The position numbers were made by a program, and so were the translations under genes. Shown here piece after piece: positions 1 through 5,853 of a stretch of DNA of 8,712 nucleotides. This DNA is from DATAXV01 sp036272915. GTDB taxonomy: Bacteria > Chloroflexota > Dormibacteria > Dormibacterales > Dormibacteraceae. Location of the stretch: positions 1-8,712 of the forward strand of contig DATAXV010000053.1 in NCBI GenBank assembly GCA_036272915.1, given 5' to 3'. The stretch's first letter is position 1; every line of letters starts with the position of its first letter. The notes beneath the pieces are model-generated. The model searched no databases. It was given only the letters and a program-made list of their open reading frames with translations, and was not told the DNA's origin.

Positions 1-1077
1 GGTGGGCCCGTCGTAGCCGGTGCCCGTCAATCCCTTCGCGGGGACGGCGCGGCGCTCGGCGCGCGCCGCCGCCTGGAGCACCTGGAAGAGGCCGAACCGC
101 ACTGCCTGCTGGATCTCGGCATCCCCCTCGATCTCGACGTCGGCGCGGTCCCAGAAGTCGTCCAGGTAGGCTCGCTGGTCACCAACCAGGCGGTCCCAGC
201 CCCGCAGCCGAGCGGCCGAAAGCGCTCCCTGCACCTGATCTCGGAGGGCCGGGATCGAGCGCACGCTGGACCAGCCGTAGGCGACCAGCTTGATCATCCG
301 CAGGCGTTGCCCGGGCCGCAGCTCGGCTGCGATCGAAAGCCGGGCGAGGTCGGGCTCGCTCTGAATCCTGGTCTGGATCGCATCCGGTCCCTCGATGATG
401 TGGTCCATGGCGGCTGCCACCCGCAGCCCGCTCGCCCGGGTCGAATGGAGCAGTCCCGCGCGCAGCGCCTCATGACCGTTGTGCTCGGGCTGGAGCACCG
501 AATCCAGGGCCGCTCCGGCCCTCGGGTCGCCGATCTCGGCCGGCACCGGTTCGTTCGCGACCAGCTCCGACTGCACCACCACGCTCGTCGGGCCGTCCAC
601 CGGCTCGACCTCGTAGGCGATGGCCATCACGGCCCTCTCGGCGAAGGAGACCAGTCGGGTGGACGACACCCGAACCGTGCGCCCCGCCGGCGACTGCCAT
701 TCAGCGTCGCGCTGGAGCAGGCCGGTACGGAAGTCGAGGCGGCGGCGATGGGTCACGAGCTTGCCGTAACGGACATCGAAGGGCTCGTCGTCGACGAGCA
801 GCCGCACGATCTTCCCGTTGACGACGTTGATGATCGTCTCCCCGGCCTCCGGGTAGCCGTAGCCGCTCTCCGCGTAGGGCAAGGGCCGCGTCTCGTACAC
901 CGCGTTCATGTACGTGCCGGGCAGACCCTGCGGCTCTCCCTCGTCGAGATTGCCCCGGACGCCGATGTGGCCGTTGGAGAGGGTGAACACCGACTCGGAC
1001 TGGGCGAGGACGTCCAGGTCGAGATCGGTCTCGACCAGAGACCACGGGTCCTCCGCGAAGCTCGGGTGGGGGATCAT
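1..1077 (-). CDS. Glycoside hydrolase family 65 disaccharide phosphorylase, N-terminal part (partial)
   Basis: This is the first 359 residues of a GH65 inverting phosphorylase (maltose, kojibiose or trehalose phosphorylase type); the rest lies beyond the left edge. Such enzymes cleave an alpha-glucosyl disaccharide with phosphate to give beta-glucose 1-phosphate in the cytoplasm. Visible family marks are the N-terminal supersandwich signature FTLSNGHIGVRGNLDEG (31-47), GTYMNAVYE (54-62), an alpha-helical linker around QRAYLDDFWDRADVEIEGD (301-319), and LTGTGYDGPT at the very end, the edge of the (alpha/alpha)6 barrel, usually GYDGHxFWDTE. The catalytic Glu is outside the window, so the substrate cannot be assigned. 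The ATG at 1077 overlaps the stop of the upstream HAD gene in an ATGA, so translation is probably coupled; the nearby GAGAG is only a weak ribosome site. The HAD partner fits use of beta-glucose 1-phosphate. The His in GYDGH is Pro here. Confidence 0.9.
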   Translation of the reverse strand, partial: MIPHPSFAEDPWSLVETDLDLDVLAQSESVFTLSNGHIGVRGNLDEGEPQGLPGTYMNAVYETRPLPYAESGYGYPEAGETIINVVNGKIVRLLVDDEPFDVRYGKLVTHRRRLDFRTGLLQRDAEWQSPAGRTVRVSSTRLVSFAERAVMAIAYEVEPVDGPTSVVVQSELVANEPVPAEIGDPRAGAALDSVLQPEHNGHEALRAGLLHSTRASGLRVAAAMDHIIEGPDAIQTRIQSEPDLARLSIAAELRPGQRLRMIKLVAYGWSSVRSIPALRDQVQGALSAARLRGWDRLVGDQRAYLDDFWDRADVEIEGDAEIQQAVRFGLFQVLQAAARAERRAVPAKGLTGTGYDGPT

Positions 1078-1820
1078 CTCTCGATCAGCTGCTCGAGATC
1101 GGAGACGACGACATCCGCCCCGTGCTCATGCAGCTCCTTCGCCTGGCCGACGCGGTCAACGCCGACCACGCAGGCGAAGCCCCCGGCCCGACCCGCGGCG
1201 ACGCCGGCCAGGGCGTCCTCGAACACTGCCGACCGCTCGGGACCCACGCCGAGCTTGCTCGCGGCGGCGAGGAACGTGTCCGGTGCCGGCTTGCCCCGCA
1301 GGTGCTCCTCCTCCAGCGTCACGCCATCGACCCGGACCTGGAAGAAGTCCTCGATGCCGGCGGCCCTGAGCACGTCGCGGCAGTTGGCGCTCGAGGAGAC
1401 GACCGCCCGCAGGAGGCCGGCGCTCCGGACCGCCTCCAGGTAGCGCACCGATCCGGGGTAGGCCTCGACCCCCTGCTCGTGGATGAGTTTCAGCACGAGG
1501 TCGTTCTTGCGGTTGCCGAGCCCGTCAACGGTCTCGGCGGTGGGCGGGTCGTCCGGCGCACCCTGGGGGAGTTCGATCCCGCGGGAGGCGAGGAACGAGC
1601 GAACCCCGTCGTACCGGGGCTTTCCGTCCACGTACTCGTCGTAGTCGGACTCCTCGTCGAAGGGCGACAGCCGCTCGCCCGTGCGTTCACCGCGCTGGTG
1701 GAGGTACTCGTCAAACATCTGCTTCCAGGCGGCGGCGTGGACCTTGGCGGTCTCGGTCAGGACGCCGTCCAGATCGAAGAGACAGGCGCGCACCTGCGGA
1801 GGAAGCCCAACGGCGGCCAT
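1074..1820 (-). CDS. HAD-superfamily beta-phosphoglucomutase-like protein (Rv3400 type)
   Basis: A 248-residue HAD protein. Motif I is FDLDGVLT (D16, D18), motif II VVSSSAN (S142), motif III GKPAPDTF (K177) and motif IV FEDALAG (E201, D202). A helical cap with YVDGKPRYDGVRSFL lies between residues 63 and 77. The sequence strongly recalls mycobacterial Rv3400, which is paired with the GH65 protein Rv3401. The expected role is conversion of beta-glucose 1-phosphate, released by the phosphorylase, to glucose 6-phosphate. A simple sugar-phosphate phosphatase is the main alternative. I chose the ATG at 1820 because the family starts shortly before the DLDG motif and a TACGAT box sits 6 nt upstream, giving a leaderless start. 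An in-frame ATG at 1910 would add 30 residues that look non-coding and has no ribosome site. The stop overlaps the GH65 start by 4 nt. Confidence 0.9.
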   Translation of the reverse strand: MAAVGLPPQVRACLFDLDGVLTETAKVHAAAWKQMFDEYLHQRGERTGERLSPFDEESDYDEYVDGKPRYDGVRSFLASRGIELPQGAPDDPPTAETVDGLGNRKNDLVLKLIHEQGVEAYPGSVRYLEAVRSAGLLRAVVSSSANCRDVLRAAGIEDFFQVRVDGVTLEEEHLRGKPAPDTFLAAASKLGVGPERSAVFEDALAGVAAGRAGGFACVVGVDRVGQAKELHEHGADVVVSDLEQLIER

Positions 1821-1826
1821 CCCGTC

Positions 1827-1832
1827 ATCGTA
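1827..1832 (-). promoter_or_regulatory. Candidate -10 box (TACGAT) for a leaderless HAD-GH65 transcript
   Basis: TACGAT fits the TAnnnT form of actinobacterial -10 elements and ends 6 nt before the ATG at 1820, so transcription would start at or beside the A of the start codon. There is no Shine-Dalgarno sequence here, which agrees with leaderless translation. No convincing -35 box was found at 16-19 nt spacing, so this rests on position and the -10 box alone. Confidence 0.4.
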
Positions 1833-1937
1833 CCCAGCCTGCTCGGTGCTGATGATCAGGTCGACGCCCGCGCGAGCGAGGTGACCGGACCGATGTGAGT
1901 GGGGACACATGGACCCACCCGTGGCCCCTCGAGCACC

Positions 1938-1958
1938 CGGGCCGGCCCGATTTTCGGG
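1938..1958. repeat. Overlapping inverted repeats in the Rieske-HAD gap
   Basis: The 196-nt gap between the HAD start and the Rieske stop contains a perfect 12-nt palindrome CGGGCCGGCCCG (1938-1949) that runs into a small stem CCCGA-TTT-TCGGG (1946-1958). On the minus strand this follows the Rieske stop by about 60 nt and could slow or end transcription of the amidohydrolase-Rieske unit. No run of U follows, so it is not a standard intrinsic terminator, and palindromes of this sort arise easily in GC-rich DNA. Confidence 0.3.
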
Positions 1959-2016
1959 GCAACCCTCCTGGGCCGACCCGGTACACGCCGATGCGCCTGA
2001 CGGCGGTCCCGTGAGC

Positions 2017-2475
2017 TCAGGTGCTCAATTCGACGATGACGTATTCGTTCTCCACCGAGGCCGGGTAGGTCTCGGCCGTGTACGGACCGGGGAGAAGGCC
2101 CGCCGCGGGCGGCGCCTCCGCGGCCTCGGCGACGAGCTGCGATCCAGCGACCACTTCGACCGGGTAACTCCGGACGCGGGTCTTCGCCGGATCGAACCAG
2201 GACTGACCGGTGCGGACGTCGAACTCCCAACCGTGCCAGGGGCAGCGGAGTATCTCGCCGGGTCGGCTGTAGTTGTACTCGCCCGGTGTCGTGCCCATGA
2301 GGAAGCCGGAGAGTCGGCCGGTGCAGAGCGGGCCGCCCTGGTGGGGGCACCGGTTGCGCAGGGCGAAGAACTCGCCCTTGATGTTGAAGACCCCGATCGA
2401 CCGTCCGGCGATCTCGACGATCGTCCTGGCGCCGGGCGGCAGCTCGTCGACCCGGGCGACGACGTGTCGCGGCAC
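2017..2475 (-). CDS. Small Rieske [2Fe-2S] protein
   Basis: A 152-residue stand-alone Rieske protein. The cluster ligands are visible as C43-x-H45 (CPHQGG) and C78-x2-H81 (CPWHGWEFD), as in ferredoxins and N-terminal domains of ring-hydroxylating oxygenases. The stretch between the ligand pairs is long (32 residues between H45 and C78; about 15-17 is usual in small Rieske ferredoxins) and includes FLMGTTPGEYNYSRPGE. No signal peptide or membrane segment is seen, so it is probably cytoplasmic. It starts with GTG at 2475, 5 nt after the upstream amidohydrolase stop, with GGAGG inside the end of that gene about 10 nt before the start, so it is probably co-translated with AH1. Its likely role is electron transfer or redox sensing for the cluster. 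No reductase or catalytic oxygenase subunit lies in the window, so its partner is unknown. Confidence 0.88.
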   Translation of the reverse strand: MPRHVVARVDELPPGARTIVEIAGRSIGVFNIKGEFFALRNRCPHQGGPLCTGRLSGFLMGTTPGEYNYSRPGEILRCPWHGWEFDVRTGQSWFDPAKTRVRSYPVEVVAGSQLVAEAAEAPPAAGLLPGPYTAETYPASVENEYVIVELST

Positions 2476-2480
2476 CCGCC

Positions 2481-3584
2481 TCAGGCCTCCGCCGGGCGCA
2501 GCCCGTAGAGCCGCACCGCGTTCTCGGCCCGGATCGCGGCCTTCAGATCGGCCGGCAGCCGGCCGGGGATGGCGTGGTCCGGGGCGTCGAAGTCCCAGTG
2601 CGGGTAGTCGGTCGCGAACATCAGCCGGTCATTCATGTTCAGCTGATCGAGCAGGCGCTCCAGCTGGGTGACCCGGGGCGGCTCCTCCATCGGCTGGGTC
2701 GTGATCCAGAAGTGTTCCCGGATGTACTCGGAGGGCAGCCGCCTGAGCGCCGGCACCTCCTCGCGGAGCCGGCCGTAGGCCTCGTCGAGGCGCCACATCA
2801 ACGATGGCAGCCAGCCGAACCCGCCCTCGATGAGGACGATCTTCAGATCCGGGAAGCGCTCGAAGACGCCCTCGCAGACGAGACTGATCACCTGCGACTG
2901 AAAGACCGTGGGCATCCCCGCGTGATCCTCGATGTAGAAGGAGGGGAAGCCGGTGCCGGTGATGGGCGAGCCCCCCGATCCACCGAAGTGGACCCCGACG
3001 GGAAGGTCATGGGCGACGGCGGCCTCGTACATCGGCCAGTACTTGCGCCTGCCCATCGGCTCGGCGGTGCGGATCGAGAGCAGGACGTGGACCAGCCGGG
3101 GGTCGTCGCCGACCCGGTGGATCTCCTCGGCGGCGAGCTCGCCGTCCTCGTATTCGACCACGACCGAGCCGCGCAGTCGCGGCTCCGGGTCCAGCCACTC
3201 GGCGAACTGCCACTCGTTGATCGCGGTCGCCAGGGCGGCGCCGAACTCGAGGTTGCGCTGGCCGCCGGCGCCGAGAAGCGGGTTGAGGACGCCGATGTCG
3301 ATGTTCCAGGTGTCCAGCAGCTGATGCCGCAGGAAGTCGAGGTCGGAGCCGGGAGGCTTACCGTTGGGCGGGTAGGAGTCACTGCGGGCGGCGTACTTGT
3401 TGGCGCGCGGGTAGGAGGCTCCTCCCGGTCCGCGGCCGCCGAACGTCTCCAGATGCCGCCGCCAGTGAGCCGTCATGTAGCGGCCGAAGTCCAAGCGGTT
3501 GGCGGGCTGGATGTGGATATCGCCATCGACGAGAGAGATCGCCGTGCGGCTCTCGACGGCGACGCGGGTGGCGGCCTCGGTCAC
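2481..3584 (-). CDS. Amidohydrolase-2 family protein AH1 (DxDxH subtype)
   Basis: A 367-residue TIM-barrel metal-dependent hydrolase of the PF04909 amidohydrolase family (relatives include ACMSD and aromatic-acid decarboxylases). Visible elements are DGDIHIQ near the N terminus (D22, H24), VGVHFGG (H199), LIEGGFGWLPSLMWRLD (E253) and FATDYPHWDFD (D326, H329). Compared with ACMSD, the second His of the HxH pair is Gln26, and the usual His of the HxGG strand is Glu253, so the metal site or mechanism differs from the best-known members. It is a clear paralogue of the next gene upstream, AH2, sharing the same motif order and near-identical blocks. GTG at 3584 is the only plausible start and has a duplicated ribosome site. 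The gap is 33 nt to AH2 and 5 nt to the Rieske gene, so the three are probably co-transcribed. The substrate is unknown; decarboxylation or hydrolysis of a ring-cleavage or aromatic acid is a guess from the family. Confidence 0.88.
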   Translation of the reverse strand: MTEAATRVAVESRTAISLVDGDIHIQPANRLDFGRYMTAHWRRHLETFGGRGPGGASYPRANKYAARSDSYPPNGKPPGSDLDFLRHQLLDTWNIDIGVLNPLLGAGGQRNLEFGAALATAINEWQFAEWLDPEPRLRGSVVVEYEDGELAAEEIHRVGDDPRLVHVLLSIRTAEPMGRRKYWPMYEAAVAHDLPVGVHFGGSGGSPITGTGFPSFYIEDHAGMPTVFQSQVISLVCEGVFERFPDLKIVLIEGGFGWLPSLMWRLDEAYGRLREEVPALRRLPSEYIREHFWITTQPMEEPPRVTQLERLLDQLNMNDRLMFATDYPHWDFDAPDHAIPGRLPADLKAAIRAENAVRLYGLRPAEA

Positions 3585-3599
3585 GCTCCTCTGCTCCTC
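3585..3599 (-). promoter_or_regulatory. Duplicated Shine-Dalgarno before AH1
   Basis: Read on the minus strand, GAGGAGC-A-GAGGAGC lies directly before the GTG at 3584. The upstream copy has suitable spacing (about 9 nt from its GGAG core to the GTG), while the second copy abuts the start codon. This supports GTG 3584 as the start. Confidence 0.6.
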
Positions 3600-3600
3600 G

Positions 3601-3617
3601 CCCGGCGCCCCGCCGGG
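3601..3617 (-). repeat. Intercistronic hairpin between AH2 and AH1
   Basis: CCCGGC-5 nt-GCCGGG forms a perfect 6-bp GC stem that begins at the nucleotide after the AH2 stop codon and ends just before the AH1 ribosome site. No U-tract follows. It may protect or process the AH2 mRNA end or tune AH1 expression; that role is inference. Confidence 0.45.
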
Positions 3618-4652
3618 TCACAAGCCATAGAAAACACGCGCGTTGTCCCGCAGGATTCCGGCGCGCAGCCGCTCCGGCAGCGCGGCGGGGATGGCGTCCT
3701 CGATCCGGTCGAAGTGCCAGTGGGGGTAGTCGGTGGCGAAGAGCAGCATGCCCTCGGCACCGATGTCGTCGATGACGTCGGCCAGCCCCCCCGGATCCGG
3801 CGGAGCGTCCAGCGGCCGGGTGGTGAAGCGCATGTGCTTGTGGACGTAGTGGGAGGGCTCCTCCCTGACCCACGGCACATCCCGGCGCAGGCCCTTCCAC
3901 TCCTTGTCGATGCGCCAGAGCAGCGAGGGAAGCCAGGTGAACCCGCCCTCGATGCAGGCGATCCGGAGGTCGGGGAAGCGGTCGAAGAGACCCTCGGAGA
4001 TCATGCTCAGGATCTGGGTCTGGAAGATCTGCGCCATGCCGGCGTACTCCTCCAGGTAGTAGGAGGGCCAGCCGGCACCCGTCGGCGGGTTGCCGGGAGC
4101 GCCGCCGAAGTGCAGTCCCACCGCTAGCCCGTGGCGTTCCGCCGCCTCGAAGATGGGGTGGTAGTGCCGGTTGCCGTAAGGCATCGCCGAACGCACCGGG
4201 AGCAGGACCTGGACGAATCTCCGGTCGGCGGCCGCGCGCTCGATCTCCCGAGCCGCCATCTCCGGCTGCGCGCTGGGGACGACGACGGAGGCGCGGAAAC
4301 GGTGATCGGCGTCTAGCCACTCGGCGATCTGCCAGTCGTTGACCGCGGCCGACATGGCGGCGGCGGTGTCCGGGTTGTGGATGCTCTCGACGGCGTAGAC
4401 GCAGTTGAGGATGGCCAGCTCGACCCCGAGGGGATCCAGCAGCTGCTCGACGACCGCGCCGGCGCTGGTGCCGGGAGCCGGCTTCGCCCCCCGCCAGAGC
4501 GGTCCGACCGAGGTCGGCGCGTGGGCCGGGTAGGCGCTGTCGGCGGGGCCTCCGAAGGCAGACTGCCGGCAGTACTCGACCCAGTGCTCGGACAGGTAGG
4601 GATAGAGGGCGGGGAGGCTGGGAACCGAGTTGTGGACGTCGCAATCGATCAC
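3618..4652 (-). CDS. Amidohydrolase-2 family protein AH2 (DxDxH subtype)
   Basis: A PF04909 amidohydrolase, 344 residues from the GTG at 4652. Motifs are MIDCDVHNS at the N terminus (D5, H7), VGLHFGG (H181), CIEGGFTWLPSLLWRID (E235) and FATDYPHWHFD (D308, H311). As in AH1, the second His of the usual HxH is missing (Ser9) and Glu replaces the His of the HxGG strand. AH1 and AH2 align along their whole length, for example FQTQILSMISEGLFDRFPDL against FQSQVISLVCEGVFERFPDL, so they arose by tandem duplication or act as a pair. I prefer the GTG at 4652 because AGGAG sits 7 nt upstream and the family normally begins right at this strand. An in-frame ATG at 4700 adds 16 residues but has no ribosome site. 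It is probably the first gene of the AH2-AH1-Rieske unit. The substrate is not assignable. Confidence 0.88.
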   Translation of the reverse strand: MIDCDVHNSVPSLPALYPYLSEHWVEYCRQSAFGGPADSAYPAHAPTSVGPLWRGAKPAPGTSAGAVVEQLLDPLGVELAILNCVYAVESIHNPDTAAAMSAAVNDWQIAEWLDADHRFRASVVVPSAQPEMAAREIERAAADRRFVQVLLPVRSAMPYGNRHYHPIFEAAERHGLAVGLHFGGAPGNPPTGAGWPSYYLEEYAGMAQIFQTQILSMISEGLFDRFPDLRIACIEGGFTWLPSLLWRIDKEWKGLRRDVPWVREEPSHYVHKHMRFTTRPLDAPPDPGGLADVIDDIGAEGMLLFATDYPHWHFDRIEDAIPAALPERLRAGILRDNARVFYGL

Positions 4653-4659
4653 AGCGACG

Positions 4660-4664
4660 CTCCT
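4660..4664 (-). promoter_or_regulatory. Shine-Dalgarno AGGAG deciding the AH2 start
   Basis: AGGAG lies 7 nt before the GTG at 4652 on the minus strand, the best ribosome site in this region. It lies inside the reading frame of the alternative ATG start at 4700, which has no comparable site. Confidence 0.6.
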
Positions 4665-4767
4665 GGCATCACCGTGTCTCGCTGCGACCTCTGCTTCCAT
4701 TCGTTGTGAGTCGAGGCCGGGCCGGGAATTGCCTCATCGGATGCGGCGGGGACTGACCTCTTTCTCC

Positions 4768-4797
4768 AGCGTACGAGCAGCGGGCGGGCAATCACAA
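4768..4797 (-). promoter_or_regulatory. Candidate sigma-A-type promoter for AH2-AH1-Rieske
   Basis: On the minus strand TTGTGA (4797-4792) is followed after 18 nt by TACGCT (4773-4768). The -35 matches 4 of 6 consensus bases and the -10 fits TAnnnT. It lies 8 nt after the AH3 stop, so AH2 could be transcribed separately from AH3. The implied 5' leader, from about 4761 to the start at 4652, is about 110 nt. It holds a weak GAGGC/GCCTC stem (4713-4735) and no recognisable riboswitch. Confidence 0.45.
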
Positions 4798-4804
4798 CCG
4801 GCAC

Positions 4805-5761
4805 CTACTCGGGCAGACCGATGAGGCGCCGGGCGTTGCCGCCGAAGATCGCCTGCAGCTCGTCGTGGTGGACGCCCATCAGCCGCAGGGCGCGGTTCTG
4901 GTCCTGCAGGTAGCGGAGGACGAAGCCGCGGGGGAACCAGCTGGAGTCGGAGCCGAAGAGGATCCGGCGGGGTCCGATCGTCTCCATGAACTTGTGCAGG
5001 AGGTCCTCCAGCGTCAGCGGATAGGGCATCCAGCGCACCCACTGGTTGGAGCCGGAGGTGTCGACGTGGACGTTGGGACACGCCCAGCAGAGGAAGAGGA
5101 GCTCCTTGACGAACTGGATCCCGAAGTGGGGGACGACGAAGTTGACACTCGGGAAGCGGGTCGCCACCGGCTCCAGGTCGGCGGGGTTGCAGCGGCCGTT
5201 GTCGGCGATGCCGCCGCCGGCGCCGAGCATGCCGAAGTGGATCAGCACCGGGATGCCGAGACGTGCCGCGACCTCCCAGACCGGGTGGGCGGCGGGATCG
5301 TCGATGCGCTTGGTCAGGCGAGGCGCGATCAGCTTGAGGCCGCGCAGCCCGAGCTCGGTGACCGCCCGCTCCAGCTCCTCGGCCGCTCCCGGCGCGAATG
5401 GATCGTGGTGAGCGAACCCGCTGAAGCGGCCGGGGTGGCGCTTCACGACCCTGGCCAGGGCGTCGTTGCCGCCGCCGGTGACGAAGTTGATCCGGTCGAT
5501 GCCGTGGCGGTCCATGTGCTCGATCCACAGGTCCGCCTCCTCCTCCCAGGTCCGCCCGCCGCCACCGTCGGGCTCGGGGAAGTCCCAGGCCATCCGCCAC
5601 TCGTCGCGGTAGTCGCCACCCCGCTCCTGGCGCGCTCTGGCCTCAGCCGCCGCCTGCGCCGCGGTCTCCGCCTCCGGCCGTGGCGCCCCCTCCTGCTCGA
5701 GGCGGAAGTGGATGTGGAAGTCGGTCACGATCAGGTCCTGGTAGCGGTGCGCGGCGCTCAT
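4805..5761 (-). CDS. Amidohydrolase-2 family protein AH3 (canonical HxH site)
   Basis: A 318-residue PF04909 amidohydrolase with a full set of expected ligands: VTDFHIHF (H16, H18), GLRGLKLIAP (K143), VLIHFGMLG (H175), VVPHFGIQF (H212) and LFGSDSSWFPRGF (D272). It should fold as a TIM barrel and use a divalent metal for hydrolysis or decarboxylation. It is only distantly related to AH1/AH2, which lack the second His and the H212 equivalent. Residues about 22-75 (acidic and Ala-rich, then a Gly run) look like an insertion before the second strand. The ATG at 5761 is preceded by GGGAGG about 11 nt upstream. Longer reading through the same frame to 6607 only crosses the antisense of the divergent gene and is not coding. 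It ends in TAG, 152 nt before AH2. The substrate is unknown. Confidence 0.88.
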   Translation of the reverse strand: MSAAHRYQDLIVTDFHIHFRLEQEGAPRPEAETAAQAAAEARARQERGGDYRDEWRMAWDFPEPDGGGGRTWEEEADLWIEHMDRHGIDRINFVTGGGNDALARVVKRHPGRFSGFAHHDPFAPGAAEELERAVTELGLRGLKLIAPRLTKRIDDPAAHPVWEVAARLGIPVLIHFGMLGAGGGIADNGRCNPADLEPVATRFPSVNFVVPHFGIQFVKELLFLCWACPNVHVDTSGSNQWVRWMPYPLTLEDLLHKFMETIGPRRILFGSDSSWFPRGFVLRYLQDQNRALRLMGVHHDELQAIFGGNARRLIGLPE

Positions 5762-5771
5762 GACGAATCGA

Positions 5772-5778
5772 CCCTCCC
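5772..5778 (-). promoter_or_regulatory. Ribosome binding site of AH3
   Basis: GGGAGGG on the minus strand lies 10-11 nt before the ATG at 5761. The spacing is slightly long, but no other start in the frame has a better site with family-like sequence after it. The rest of the 92-nt divergent gap (5762-5853) shows no convincing -35/-10 pair on either strand; a weak TATCCT on the minus strand (5849-5844) is the only -10-like box. Confidence 0.45.
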
Positions 5779-5853
5779 GGTGTGCAGGTGATGACGTGCT
5801 GCCCTCCATCATCGCCGCCCCCCGGGATCCCGACGGCCTGCCAGGATAGGCGC

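Noticed and set aside
307..1443. Plus-strand open frame over the GH65 and HAD genes
   Set aside because: It is antisense to GH65 and HAD sequence that shows family motifs throughout; no domain is recognisable in it.
1821..1910. Longer HAD start at ATG 1910
   Set aside because: The extra 30 residues lack family similarity, there is no ribosome site, and a -10 box fits a start at 1820.
2574..4127. 517-codon open frame on the plus strand across AH1 and AH2
   Set aside because: It is antisense to two genes with clear amidohydrolase motifs. Its translation shows no domain, only the biased composition expected opposite GC-rich coding DNA.
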